The position numbers were made by a program, and so were the translations under genes. Shown here one piece after another: positions 8,232-16,823 of a DNA stretch of 64,000 bases. Under the pieces are notes generated by a model, which was given only the letters and a program-made list of their open reading frames with translations, did not search any database and had not been told where the DNA came from. The stretch spans positions 62,001 through 126,000 of the forward strand of contig NZ_AUIH01000009.1 of NCBI RefSeq assembly GCF_000423605.1, given 5' to 3'. The DNA is from Saccharospirillum impatiens DSM 12546 (GTDB taxonomy: Bacteria; Pseudomonadota; Gammaproteobacteria; Pseudomonadales; Natronospirillaceae). Position 1 is the stretch's first letter, and each line of letters starts with the position of its first letter.

Positions 8232-8379
8232 AAACCATTCAGCGTTTTCAACAACCCTGTTAGCACTCAGCCAACGCCTTTGCGACAGAGGGTGACAAAG
8301 GCGTTAACGAGGCGAATTCCATTTACCCCGGTTCAGGACCGTGCTCCTTCCCCGGGGCCCAACGCTGAATCGACCTTCG
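8185..8379 (-). ncRNA. Candidate Fur-repressed small RNA, about 195 nt
   Basis: No known gene occupies this stretch, yet read leftward it has a complete small-RNA layout. A promoter with a Fur box inside its spacer lies at 8386-8414. Three hairpins follow in order: CCCCGG...CCGGGG (8326-8331 with 8352-8357, with a nested AGGA/TCCT), a perfect 10-bp stem (8273-8282 with 8296-8305) and a perfect 11-bp stem (8191-8201 with 8221-8231). The last is followed directly by six T's, a textbook terminator. A 20-codon frame (MEFASLTPL..., starting at 8320) lies inside, so a dual-function RNA is possible. It does not show the RyhB core as I know it. Position beside tonB and the heme genes fits an iron-starvation role (inference). 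Confidence 0.55.
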
Positions 8380-8385
8380 AGATCT

Positions 8386-8414
8386 ATATTATTGATAATA
8401 ATTATCATTTGCAA
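8386..8414 (-). promoter_or_regulatory. Sigma-70-like promoter with perfect Fur box in the spacer
   Basis: The sequence TGATAAT-A-ATTATCA (8393-8407) is an exact 7-1-7 inverted repeat and matches the Fur box consensus. On the minus strand it sits inside the 17-base spacer between TTGCAA (8414-8409) and TAATAT (8391-8386), so Fur-Fe2+ would block polymerase. A rightward promoter using the same box cannot be excluded. Confidence 0.7.
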
Positions 8415-8614
8415 CAATTAAAGGAGTAATCTGGTCTCCGCTCAGAACACCCATTCACGCATAACCATTTTTTGAGCAGATATCTGACGTGGTCATCCAC
8501 CGCTAGCTATTCAGTTTTGCACCCAGAGGTATGACGAATAGACAAAGGCCGTGACAGTATGAAAGACCCAGCTATAAGGCAGACGGCTCGATGGGAACTT
8601 ATATTAAATAATAT

Positions 8615-8629
8615 TGATAATTATTGTTA
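8615..8629 (+). promoter_or_regulatory. tonB: Fur box upstream of tonB
   Basis: TGATAAT-T-ATTGTTA matches the 7-1-7 Fur consensus at most positions and lies in an AT-rich stretch about 55 bases before the tonB start. Iron repression of tonB is well known in related bacteria. Confidence 0.6.
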
Positions 8630-8684
8630 TTAATATTAGCATCTAATACACACTCAAACGGTTTCGGAATAGTTAAACTCACGG

Positions 8685-9563
8685 ATGCTCCCTATCGACG
8701 CCATCAATCAGGGTCACTCTGCCCCAGTTAGTACAAGCCCGACCTGGCAGGCGGGACTGTCGGTTGGTGTATCAGTCGTCGCGCACCTGGCGCTGGTTGT
8801 CGCCATAGCCCAGGCTCAAAACCCGAAACCGATTCACCTGGATCGGCAGCTGCCTCAAACTACTGTCGCGTTACAGCTCAGTCAAACATGGGCAGAACCA
8901 GCCGCCTTACCGGAGAGCCAAACCCCCCAACGCTTGATCGCCAGTACTCGCGCCTCGATATCACAACCAGAGCAAGAACCGATTGTCGGGCCTGAACCAG
9001 GGCGGGAACACGAACCGGAACCAGAAACCATCCCTGAGCCTGCACCTGAGCCCCTCCGCGAACCGGATCCCACCCCTGCACCTGACCCATTGCCAGAACA
9101 GGAACCGGAACCACCGGTAGAACCGGATCCAAAGCCTATTCAAGTAGCGGAGCAAACAGCCATTGAAAGGCCAGAAAACGAAGAACTGTCAAACAACACT
9201 ACTGCACCAAACACAACGAATGTACCGGGCGAGTCGAGCCTTGCTGCCAGCCATCAGGCGACCCTCAGAGAACAACTCTACAACACCTACCTGGCCGCCC
9301 TGATGCAAGAGCTTCGCAACAGTTTCGACTACCCTCGCGGCGCCCTTCGCCGTCGACAGGAAGGCCGGGTCGAAGTTGCACTGCGAATAGAAACCGACGG
9401 CACTATCGCCGGCGTGACTCTGGATTCAAGCTCCGGCTACACTCTGCTCGACGAATCAGCCATCGCTATGATTGAAAGAATTTCCGGTTTGCCTGCCTTG
9501 CCTGAAGCTGCGGGCAAAGAAGGATTGGCGGTATCGGTACCGATTGATTTCAAATTGAACTGA
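8685..9563 (+). CDS. tonB: TonB energy-transducing protein
   Basis: 292 residues. A short cytoplasmic N-terminus precedes one membrane anchor (about 24-45). A Pro/Glu-rich periplasmic spacer (about 95-170, many EPEP and PEP repeats) follows, then a TonB C-terminal domain (about 195-292) with the pattern YPRGALRRRQEGRVEVALRI and a hydrophobic end. TonB links ExbB/ExbD and the proton gradient to outer-membrane receptors; no exbB or exbD is in the window. It lies beside the heme receptor cluster and behind a Fur box, so it may be a heme-dedicated TonB. The start has only a weak ribosome site (CACGG). Confidence 0.88.
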   Translation: MLPIDAINQGHSAPVSTSPTWQAGLSVGVSVVAHLALVVAIAQAQNPKPIHLDRQLPQTTVALQLSQTWAEPAALPESQTPQRLIASTRASISQPEQEPIVGPEPGREHEPEPETIPEPAPEPLREPDPTPAPDPLPEQEPEPPVEPDPKPIQVAEQTAIERPENEELSNNTTAPNTTNVPGESSLAASHQATLREQLYNTYLAALMQELRNSFDYPRGALRRRQEGRVEVALRIETDGTIAGVTLDSSSGYTLLDESAIAMIERISGLPALPEAAGKEGLAVSVPIDFKLN

Positions 9564-9626
9564 CACTCTGAACATTCGGCGTCGCTGCATTCACTCAAGC
9601 AACCGCCGGTTAGCCACCACATTACA

Positions 9627-9660
9627 CAAAAAACCCCGGGCGACTCAGCGTCGTTCGGGG
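9627..9660 (-). terminator. Terminator after the HmuY-like gene
   Basis: Stem CCCCG/CGGGG with an inner CGAC/GTCG (9634-9660). Read leftward it is followed by TTTTTT (9633-9628). It lies between convergent tonB and the HmuY-like gene and ends the leftward transcript, possibly both. Confidence 0.7.
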
Positions 9661-9685
9661 ATTGAATAAAACCGCTGGTTAACCG

Positions 9686-10768
9686 TCAGTCGGCTGCACG
9701 AAACCGCACGGTGATATGTCGCCCAGCATCAGCATCATTGTAGTAATTAATCAATTGAACCAGCATCACGGTCTCTGTTTCCAGGTTTTCAATGCCGTAC
9801 ACACGATAATTTGGCCAGATGCCGTGTCGACCAAGCAGGTCGTAGGCATACCAGGGTTGAGTGGTAATCGCGTTGCTACCCTTGTCTTGCAAGAAAGCGC
9901 GTGAATTGAGTTCGTTTCCATCGACTTCCTGGTCAGCCCCAGTTTCTGACATGGCGTCCATAAGACCGGCTTCACCACTGCCGCTGACACCGCCATTGGT
10001 CAGTAACATAAAACTGCGCCCATCAATTTTGAGTTTTAAATCCCAACTTGTCGACGTGTCGCAATCGACGGTTGTACCGCTGTCGAAATCGAAACAATCC
10101 AACTCACCATCAGCGACATCTGCAGCCCAGTTCACGGCCGTTGCCGAGTAGGTGCTGTCGCCACTTCCCTGCACAAAAAACTCGGCCTCAAGACTCAATA
10201 CATCACTGGCAAAGCTAACCTCCACAACGTTCAACTTGGCAAAACTATCGCCTTCTGCTGAGCGCACCACCCACCAGGCATCATCATTAGCTGATACAAC
10301 ATGGGTCATAAAGTTGTAGTTATAGAAATTCTCGCCATCACGACCGAGTGCGGCATCAGTAGTTTCTGTTGAAAAAGTCACGGATGCCAGATCATAACTC
10401 GCCAGTAAATGCTCCTGCTCGGAGTTTGCTGTTGCGTTGGTAAATACGTTGGTCACAGGTTTATCTTCTGCATCAAAGAAGTCGCTCTGGTCAGCCAGCA
10501 AGGCTGATGCAGCTCTCTCCGAATTCACTCGAACCGAGGTTGTACTGAATGCCAGGTCCCATTCGTCATCGACCGTTACTTCAGCAGCCTGGCCCAGGCT
10601 TAAAAAAGCCCAATCATTGGAAGCATCCAGCATCAGGGATTTGAAATCTCCACTGGATTGGTTACCGGAATCATCATCGGGTGCATTGTCATTGGAATCA
10701 TCCGGGTTACAGCCGGCCAGAAACAATGCGGGCAATGTCGCTAATAGCAAAGCATGGGTGGTTGTCAT
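9686..10768 (-). CDS. HmuY-like heme-binding lipoprotein, two-domain
   Basis: 360 residues with a lipobox (FLAGC, Cys20) followed by an Asp/Asn/Ser-rich linker. The segment NDWAFLSLG...DEWDLAFSTTSVRVNS (about 47-80) has the HmuY family hallmark: a WDLAF strand followed by an arginine and Asn turn. A second, shorter similar pattern (STSWDLKLKIDGRSFMLLTNGG, about 235-260) suggests a duplicated domain. HmuY proteins capture heme and hand it to a TonB-dependent receptor. The receptor gene lies directly upstream with a 114-bp gap, so co-expression is likely. Heme specificity is inferred from family and context. Confidence 0.75.
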   Translation of the reverse strand: MTTTHALLLATLPALFLAGCNPDDSNDNAPDDDSGNQSSGDFKSLMLDASNDWAFLSLGQAAEVTVDDEWDLAFSTTSVRVNSERAASALLADQSDFFDAEDKPVTNVFTNATANSEQEHLLASYDLASVTFSTETTDAALGRDGENFYNYNFMTHVVSANDDAWWVVRSAEGDSFAKLNVVEVSFASDVLSLEAEFFVQGSGDSTYSATAVNWAADVADGELDCFDFDSGTTVDCDTSTSWDLKLKIDGRSFMLLTNGGVSGSGEAGLMDAMSETGADQEVDGNELNSRAFLQDKGSNAITTQPWYAYDLLGRHGIWPNYRVYGIENLETETVMLVQLINYYNDADAGRHITVRFRAAD

Positions 10769-10882
10769 ACAGTTTCCTTACTTACATGGGTTTGGGTTTT
10801 CGCATCTTCTATGTTGAGAATTTCTCATACTGAATACTCAATAATTGCAAAATACCGAGTGCAGGCTACCGGGTAAGGAAGC

Positions 10883-12850
10883 TCAAAACGGATGCCGGTA
10901 CTGAACACCCAACGCATACTGGCGACCGCCAATAGGCAAGCCATCACTGCTGCCGTTCGTGGGTGAGATTTCATCGGTCAGGTTGTTCACTGCGGTGGTG
11001 AGCGACCAGGCAGGTGTTAACTGATAACTCGCAGAAACATCCACCAGGGTGTAGGGATCAACTGGCTGCGTTTCTTGTTCGCCATAGAATTGAGGGCCGG
11101 TGTAGGCGATCTGGGTGCGCAAGCGAAGCGGGCGTTCAATACCGAGTTGCCATTCATGCGTCAGCCCCAGTGTGTATTCGGGCCGCTGCGCCAGCCTGTC
11201 GCCGGTCGCTTGTGAAACCGCGTGCAACCATTGAGCGTGGGCAGACACCTGATGCGCGCCTAACTGATGGTCAGCCGACACATTAATGCCATACACTTCG
11301 GCCCGATCGATGTTCTGGTACTGGTAAACCGTGACCCCGGGTTCATCGCTGTCGGTTTCAGCGGTGACGATCAACTGCTCGATGTCCCGGTAAAACAACT
11401 CGACAGAAACCGGGTCGACAACCCATTCAAGTTGACCCGACACCGATGTTTCGGGCTCCAGGTCAGGGTTGCCAGTAACGCGGTAACCGTGCAACTGACT
11501 GTGATCGAACTGGTAATACCGTTCTTTCAGATCGGGCACCCGATAGCCGAGCCCGAGACTCGCCCGCACATAGCTGTATGCAGTCACATCCCATCGGGTG
11601 GCAAGGTTCGGCGCCCAGTGCACGCCGTAGGCCTCATCCCAATGGCCACGCAGCCCACCCACCAGTTCCAGTCGATCGGTTGCAAACCAACTGTCCTGGG
11701 CAAACAACTCCAGGCTTTGCTGATCGACCGGTGCTATTTCATCTTCACTGGCGGCGTTTAGGTCCGCTTTGTCCTGCGCCAGACCCGCTGCGCTCACCCG
11801 GGCACCCAGTACCGCATCATGCATGTCGCCAGACAGTTGAAAGCGACCTTCCAGCGCGGTATTCCACAACGCATATTCGCGTCGTAAATCCATCCCGCTG
11901 CTGCCCAGCTTGTCTTGTTCCGACACGCCCCAGCCATAACCGGCCGAGGCAATAAGGTCGAGCCGCTCTCCAATCGCCTGATATTGCGCCGACACCTTTT
12001 GCTCGTCAGCCGAGCTGCGATTCGGGTTACCCGTTACCGCATGGGCACCGGCCCGGGTCAGATCTGAACCGCTCCAGTTGAACGCTAAACGATGATCCCG
12101 CTCGGCATACAGATCAAACCGCTGAGCCAGCGACCAACTCAGTCCATTGGGCAGGTCTTCGGCCCAGGTATCGGGGGTTTTGTCGAGACCGGCGTCCTGT
12201 GTGAGTGACCAGGTGGTGGCCGAATAGCCTCCCGGAATCGGCGCGGCGACGCGCCCGGCCCAGTCGATCTGGCTGGGCAATCGCTCGGTTTCCGCTTCGT
12301 ATTGCCGTGCATTCACGCTGATTTCAAATTCTGGCCGGTCGGGTTCACGACTGACCAGGTTAATGACACCACCCATGGCCGCGCTGCCATACAGTGCCGA
12401 TGCATTGGCCGACACCACTTCGATGCGCTCGATATCAGCCAGGCGCAACGTACGGGTATCAATTCTCGACTCATTGACCTGATTCAGCGGTACGCCATCG
12501 CGCATGATCAGAACGTGCTTTTCAGACAAACCGTTCAGCAATATCGATGAACCGGTCTGGCCGTGCGTTTGCTTCAGTTGCAGCCCGGGAATATCCGCCA
12601 ACAGGTCTTCCAACGTGACCGCCTGCGTCGACTCCAGTGTTGACCGGTCAATCACCCGAACCGCTACCGGGCTGTCTTCGGCAGTCACTTCCGACAAGGT
12701 ACCGGTCACCACCACTGGCGCCAGCGTCACCGGTTCGGCCCAACCTAAAAGCGGAAACCAGGAACCGATCAATACCAGGGCCAATCCGGTTGCGGTTCGT
12801 CGCGAATGTTGAAAAAGGGTTGCCTGTGGGCTTCTGATTGCTACTACCAC
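10883..12850 (-). CDS. TonB-dependent outer-membrane receptor, probably heme
   Basis: 655 residues. A signal sequence ending near GWA is followed by a TonB box-like stretch (LAPVVVTGT). The plug domain (about 55-165) includes DIPGLQLKQ, MRDGVPLNQ and ALYGSAAMGGVINL. A 22-strand barrel follows, ending in the terminal Phe typical of BAM substrates (QYRHPF). The plug resembles BtuB/heme receptors. Its place between an HmuY-like lipoprotein gene and the divergent hmuSTUV operon makes heme the likely ligand; cobalamin or a siderophore is less likely. The upstream region carries Fur-like repeats. Confidence 0.85.
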   Translation of the reverse strand: MVVAIRSPQATLFQHSRRTATGLALVLIGSWFPLLGWAEPVTLAPVVVTGTLSEVTAEDSPVAVRVIDRSTLESTQAVTLEDLLADIPGLQLKQTHGQTGSSILLNGLSEKHVLIMRDGVPLNQVNESRIDTRTLRLADIERIEVVSANASALYGSAAMGGVINLVSREPDRPEFEISVNARQYEAETERLPSQIDWAGRVAAPIPGGYSATTWSLTQDAGLDKTPDTWAEDLPNGLSWSLAQRFDLYAERDHRLAFNWSGSDLTRAGAHAVTGNPNRSSADEQKVSAQYQAIGERLDLIASAGYGWGVSEQDKLGSSGMDLRREYALWNTALEGRFQLSGDMHDAVLGARVSAAGLAQDKADLNAASEDEIAPVDQQSLELFAQDSWFATDRLELVGGLRGHWDEAYGVHWAPNLATRWDVTAYSYVRASLGLGYRVPDLKERYYQFDHSQLHGYRVTGNPDLEPETSVSGQLEWVVDPVSVELFYRDIEQLIVTAETDSDEPGVTVYQYQNIDRAEVYGINVSADHQLGAHQVSAHAQWLHAVSQATGDRLAQRPEYTLGLTHEWQLGIERPLRLRTQIAYTGPQFYGEQETQPVDPYTLVDVSASYQLTPAWSLTTAVNNLTDEISPTNGSSDGLPIGGRQYALGVQYRHPF

Positions 12851-12904
12851 GCCACCTGTCCTTCTGAGTCTGGAGAGTTCGGCCCAGCCGAAGCTAAAAC
12901 TTTT

Positions 12905-12946
12905 TGATTACTATTTGCATTTAGTAATTACTCGCATTTAATATAT
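12905..12946 (-). promoter_or_regulatory. Overlapping Fur-like repeats before the receptor gene
   Basis: This AT-rich run contains ATTACTATTTGCATTTA followed by ATTACTCGCATTTA (a near-direct repeat) and a perfect 10-bp palindrome AGTAATTACT (12923-12932). It resembles arrays of overlapping Fur hexamers and sits about 60 bases before the receptor start. Confidence 0.45.
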
Positions 12947-12976
12947 CGACAAGCGCCGATAAGCGTCAAGAACAAA

Positions 12977-12991
12977 TGATATTAATTCTCA
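12977..12991 (+). promoter_or_regulatory. Fur box before hmuSTUV
   Basis: TGATATT-A-ATTCTCA matches the 7-1-7 Fur consensus at 12 of 14 arm positions and lies 75 bases before the hmuS start, in the divergent receptor/hmuS promoter region. Confidence 0.55.
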
Positions 12992-13065
12992 AATAGATAG
13001 AGAGGCCGGGTTGCTAACAAAACAGCCCGACTCGCCAAAACAACACCACGACAAAGGACACCGCC

Positions 13066-14100
13066 ATGACTGAATCCACCCTCGCAAGCGCCTGGCTGCA
13101 ACTGAAACAGGATCAGCCTTCACTGCGCATCCGCAACGCTGCCGAACTGCTTGGTGTTTCCGAGCTGGAGCTACTGCTCGCTCAACCGGGTGCCAATGCG
13201 GTGCCGCTGCAACCCACCGGACGAGACCTCGCGCTTCACTTGCCGGGGCTAGGCCGGTTGATGGCTCTGGTACGCAACGACAACGCTGTGCATGAAACCA
13301 GCGGTCGCTTTGCCGACCTTCAAGGGGGCGGCATGATGGGGATGTTTCTGACTGGAGAGTTGGGAGAGCAGGATCAGAGATTTTTTTTCCGGAACTGGCG
13401 TTACACCCTGGCGGTTACCGAAGGGGAGCGGCAGAGCATCCAGGTGTTTGACGACAGCGGCACCGCCGTCATCAAACTCTATCGGTTGGTGGACACCCAG
13501 ATCGCCCATTGGGAAAACCTGGTTGCGCAACACAGTGACACCCCCATCACACCGGAGTTTGCCGAAGCCCCTGCCTATGAGCGTACCTCCCTGTCTGGCT
13601 CAGCCGAAGCCATGATGCAAGACTGGCGGGCACTGACCGACGTACACCAGTTCAACACCCTGCTCAAAAATCACGGTGTGGACCGCTTAAGCGCCTTTGA
13701 AGCCGCAGATGACGATCTGGCCCTGCAGGTTGATGCTCATCTGATCGAAACCGCCCTGTTCGCCTGCCAGCTACGTCAGATTCCGCTGATGACCTTTGTC
13801 AGCAACCGCGGCGCCGTGCAAATTCATACCCGGGTGCCGGGCACGCTGCGCCGTACCGGCCCCTGGTTCAACATTCTGGATCCGGACTTTAACCTGCACC
13901 TGAACACCGAAGGGCTGGCCAGCGCCTGGATCAGCCGTCGCCCTACCGTCGATGGCTGGGTGCATTCTCTGGAAGGGTTTGATGAGCAGGGCCGCTCGGT
14001 TGTCCAATTCTTTGGTCAGCGGGCAGAAGGCCGGCATGAGCGCGAAGACTGGCGCGCCCTGATGGACGAACTGGTCAGCAAAGCGGTGGTGGCGGCATGA
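13066..14100 (+). CDS. hmuS: Hemin-degrading/heme-trafficking factor HmuS
   Basis: 344 residues, cytoplasmic. It follows the HemS/HmuS/ChuX-like pattern of two structurally similar halves, with conserved stretches such as RIRNAAELLGVSELELL, GRLMALVRNDNAVHE and, in the second half, VSNRGAVQIHTRVP and DPDFNLHLN. HemS-type proteins bind imported heme and shuttle or degrade it. First gene of the operon, overlapping hmuT by 4 bp (ATGA). Fur-box repressed by inference. Confidence 0.88.
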   Translation: MTESTLASAWLQLKQDQPSLRIRNAAELLGVSELELLLAQPGANAVPLQPTGRDLALHLPGLGRLMALVRNDNAVHETSGRFADLQGGGMMGMFLTGELGEQDQRFFFRNWRYTLAVTEGERQSIQVFDDSGTAVIKLYRLVDTQIAHWENLVAQHSDTPITPEFAEAPAYERTSLSGSAEAMMQDWRALTDVHQFNTLLKNHGVDRLSAFEAADDDLALQVDAHLIETALFACQLRQIPLMTFVSNRGAVQIHTRVPGTLRRTGPWFNILDPDFNLHLNTEGLASAWISRRPTVDGWVHSLEGFDEQGRSVVQFFGQRAEGRHEREDWRALMDELVSKAVVAA

Positions 14101-14939
14101 CAAGCCTGAAATGGAAGGCCCGACTGGTGATCGCGGCTCTGGCAGCGACAATGAGTTTCGCGAGCCAGGCAACCGCGGATCGCCTGGTCAGCATCGATGG
14201 CTCGCTCACCGAGATCATCTATGCATTGGGTGGCGAGGCCGATCTGGTTGGGGTCGATACCACCAGCATTTATCCACCAGCGGCGACTGAACTGCCGGAT
14301 GTCGGTTACATGCGAGCCCTGTCTGCCGAGGGCATTCTGTCACTGGCACCCGACCGGGTGATCACCACGGCCGATGCGGGACCCGCCGATGCGTTGTCGC
14401 AACTGCAAGCGGCGGGCATCGACATTGATATTCTCGACAATACACCGTCTCTAGCCGGGCTGGTGGCCAAAATTCAGAGCACGGCAACGGCTGTCGGTCG
14501 CAGCGAGGCGGGCAACCAACTGGCGGTGCAGGTCGAAGCCGATGTAGAGCAGGCCCAAAGGGCGATTGCCGAGCAACTCGGGCCTTTGAATGTGATGTTC
14601 GTGATGGACGGTGGCTCGCGCGGATTTCAGGTCGCCGGCCGCGATACGTTGGCAGACGGGGTTCTCGACGTCGCTGGGTTCACGAATGTCTTCGCCGACA
14701 TTCAAGGCTACAAACCGCTGACCCCGGAAGCGGCCATTAATGCCAACCCCGATGTCATTCTGGTGTTTCACAGTCAGAAGTCCCTCGATGAACTGGCGGC
14801 CAACCCGGCCCTCAGCCTGACACAAGCGGTACAAAATGGTCAGCTCTACAACGTCGATGACCTCGACCTGCTCAGCTTTGGGCCGCGCCTGGGCATCGCT
14901 TTGCAGGGCTTGCTGGAACGAATGACGGACCGGTCATGA
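14097..14939 (+). CDS. hmuT: Periplasmic hemin-binding protein HmuT
   Basis: 280 residues with a signal peptide ending near SQATA. It is a class III periplasmic binding protein: two lobes joined by a long helix, with RLVSIDGSLTEIIYALGG at the start, DVGYMRALSAEGILSL (the Tyr is a candidate heme ligand), and a C-terminal half with NANPDVILVFH. It delivers heme to HmuUV. Overlaps hmuS and hmuU by 4 bp each. Confidence 0.88.
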   Translation: MTSLKWKARLVIAALAATMSFASQATADRLVSIDGSLTEIIYALGGEADLVGVDTTSIYPPAATELPDVGYMRALSAEGILSLAPDRVITTADAGPADALSQLQAAGIDIDILDNTPSLAGLVAKIQSTATAVGRSEAGNQLAVQVEADVEQAQRAIAEQLGPLNVMFVMDGGSRGFQVAGRDTLADGVLDVAGFTNVFADIQGYKPLTPEAAINANPDVILVFHSQKSLDELAANPALSLTQAVQNGQLYNVDDLDLLSFGPRLGIALQGLLERMTDRS

Positions 14940-15982
14940 CCACCCGGCTGTTCACCGTTTTGATTGGCGTGTTACTGGCGCTGGCGCTGATGACTGCTTT
15001 GGCCTTTGGGCCAGTACCCGTCAGTTTGCGTGAGCTCGGCATCTGGACTTTGCACTGGAGCCCGATGTCGTTGCCGGACTTGCCCAGGCACATCGACATT
15101 GTGCTGGGTGATATCCGACTGCCCAGAGTGCTTATGGGGTTGATGATCGGCGCGTCACTCGCCATGGCGGGTGCTGCCATTCAGGGCTTGTTCCGCAACC
15201 CCCTGGCCGACCCGGGTTTGATTGGTGTATCCAGCGGCGCCGCTCTGGCTGCCCTGGCGGTGATCGTTCTGGGCAACACGGTTCTGGCCGGTTTTATGGC
15301 CACGTTCGGTTTTTTGGCCCTGCCCTTCGCTGCCTTCGTGGGTGCCTTGCTGGTGACCTGGATCATCTACAGCATTGCCCGACTGACACCGGGAGGCGGC
15401 CAGGTAACCACGTTGATCCTGGCCGGGGTGGCGATCACCGCATTCAGCGGCGCCGTTTCAGGGCTACTGACCTATATGGCCGACGATGCCGCGCTGCGCT
15501 CCTTCACCTTCTGGAGCATGGGCAGCCTGGCCTCGGTCACGTGGCGGGATCTGGCCATCGCCGCACCCTGGATGAGCGTGTCACTGATCGGCTTTCCACT
15601 GTTGGCCGGCCCCTTAAACGTCATGCTGATGGGTGAATCCGTCGCCAGCCATCTGGGCATTGACCCGAACCGGATTCGGCGTCGCGTCTTCGTATTGACC
15701 GCCCTTGCCGTTGGTGCCGGCGTCTCGGTGGCGGGCATGATCGGCTTTGTCGGCCTGGTTGTGCCCCATCTGGTGCGCCTGGCGCTTGGACCAGACCACC
15801 GCGCGCTGATTCCACTGAGCGGTCTGGTGGGCGCAGCGCTGCTGGTCTGGGCCGACATCCTGGCACGCTTGCTGGTCACTCCGGCAGAATTGCCGATCGG
15901 CATCATTACCGCCCTGCTCGGCGGCCCGTTCTTTTTGTATTTGCTGATGCGACAAACCACAGAAGGCATTCAACATGATTAA
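14936..15982 (+). CDS. hmuU: Heme ABC transporter permease HmuU
   Basis: 348 residues, about ten membrane spans, FecCD/BtuC family. The motif RLPRVLMGLMIGASLAMAGAAIQGLFRNPLADPGLIGVSSGAA is typical (given here by its key parts RLPR, GAAIQ and NPLADP). GLVVPHLVRL near residue 270 contacts the ATPase. It forms the channel with HmuV and receives heme from HmuT. Overlaps hmuT by 4 bp and hmuV by 8 bp. Confidence 0.9.
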   Translation: MTTRLFTVLIGVLLALALMTALAFGPVPVSLRELGIWTLHWSPMSLPDLPRHIDIVLGDIRLPRVLMGLMIGASLAMAGAAIQGLFRNPLADPGLIGVSSGAALAALAVIVLGNTVLAGFMATFGFLALPFAAFVGALLVTWIIYSIARLTPGGGQVTTLILAGVAITAFSGAVSGLLTYMADDAALRSFTFWSMGSLASVTWRDLAIAAPWMSVSLIGFPLLAGPLNVMLMGESVASHLGIDPNRIRRRVFVLTALAVGAGVSVAGMIGFVGLVVPHLVRLALGPDHRALIPLSGLVGAALLVWADILARLLVTPAELPIGIITALLGGPFFLYLLMRQTTEGIQHD

Positions 15983-16808
15983 CGTTGCCCAACTCAGTTG
16001 GTCTATAGGCGGGCGTCGCCTGCTGGACTCGATTTCGTTTCAATTGGCGCCCGGTGAAGTTGTGGCCGTTATCGGTGCCAACGGCGCTGGCAAGTCATCC
16101 CTGCTCAAAGTCGTTAGCGGTGAATGGCCTGTACAGCAGGGCAAATTGAGTTACGACGGCGAGCCGATAAAAGGGATTTGCAAGCAGGCCCTGGCGAAGC
16201 GTCGTGCGGTTATGCCTCAGTCCAGCCCGATGAATTTCCCGTTCAAAGCCTGGGAAGTTGTATCCCTGGGGCGCACGCCATTCGGGCTGAACAATTCACG
16301 ACGAGAACGGCAAACCGCTCTGGAGCGACTGGAACTGACCGGCACCGGGCATTTGGCCGAACGGTATTACACAGCGCTCTCCGGTGGCGAAAAACAACGG
16401 GTGCAGTTAGCGCGCGTGTTGAACCAACTGTTGTCATCCCAGGCTGACCATCGCTACCTGTTTCTGGATGAATGCACCGCCAGCCTTGATCCATCGCACC
16501 AGCATCAGGTGTTCCAGCGAGTGCAAGCGCTAACCGACCAGGGCATTGGCGTCCTGGCCATCGTCCACGACATTCACCTGGCGGCCCAATATGCAGACAG
16601 GGTGCTCATTCTGAAAGACGGCGCCCTGCTCGATTCGGGGCCAGTCAAAGACTGTCTTACCCCCGAAGCGATGGTGGAGGCGTTTTCTCTGCACACCCAC
16701 CGGCTGAATCACCCGGAAGCCGATTGGCCATTACTGGTCGCTCGTGAAAACCCCTTAGTCGCACCGCACATTCCGGACATAGAAAGCGCAGACGTCGCAG
16801 TCGGTTGA
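15975..16808 (+). CDS. hmuV: Heme ABC transporter ATPase HmuV
   Basis: 277 residues. Walker A GANGAGKSS (about 36-43), Q-loop near QSSPMNFPF, signature LSGGEKQRV, Walker B LFLDECTASLD and the switch histidine in AIVHDIH. The set matches HmuV/FecE-type import ATPases. It drives heme import through HmuU. The C-terminal extension (about 245-277) is Pro/Ala-rich. Last transporter gene of the operon; the methyltransferase gene begins 15 bases later. Confidence 0.9.
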   Translation: MINVAQLSWSIGGRRLLDSISFQLAPGEVVAVIGANGAGKSSLLKVVSGEWPVQQGKLSYDGEPIKGICKQALAKRRAVMPQSSPMNFPFKAWEVVSLGRTPFGLNNSRRERQTALERLELTGTGHLAERYYTALSGGEKQRVQLARVLNQLLSSQADHRYLFLDECTASLDPSHQHQVFQRVQALTDQGIGVLAIVHDIHLAAQYADRVLILKDGALLDSGPVKDCLTPEAMVEAFSLHTHRLNHPEADWPLLVARENPLVAPHIPDIESADVAVG

Positions 16809-16823
16809 CGCTACCATAGCGTC

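Noticed and set aside
8185-8400. Cobalamin or other known riboswitch instead of an sRNA
   Set aside because: I could not find the B12 box or other conserved riboswitch cores, and the downstream frame is only a 34-residue hydrophobic peptide.
8878-9155. Long overlapping frames opposite the Pro/Glu-rich part of tonB
   Set aside because: They are shadows of the repetitive EPEP codons, with Val/Gly/Arg-rich low-complexity products and no ribosome site.
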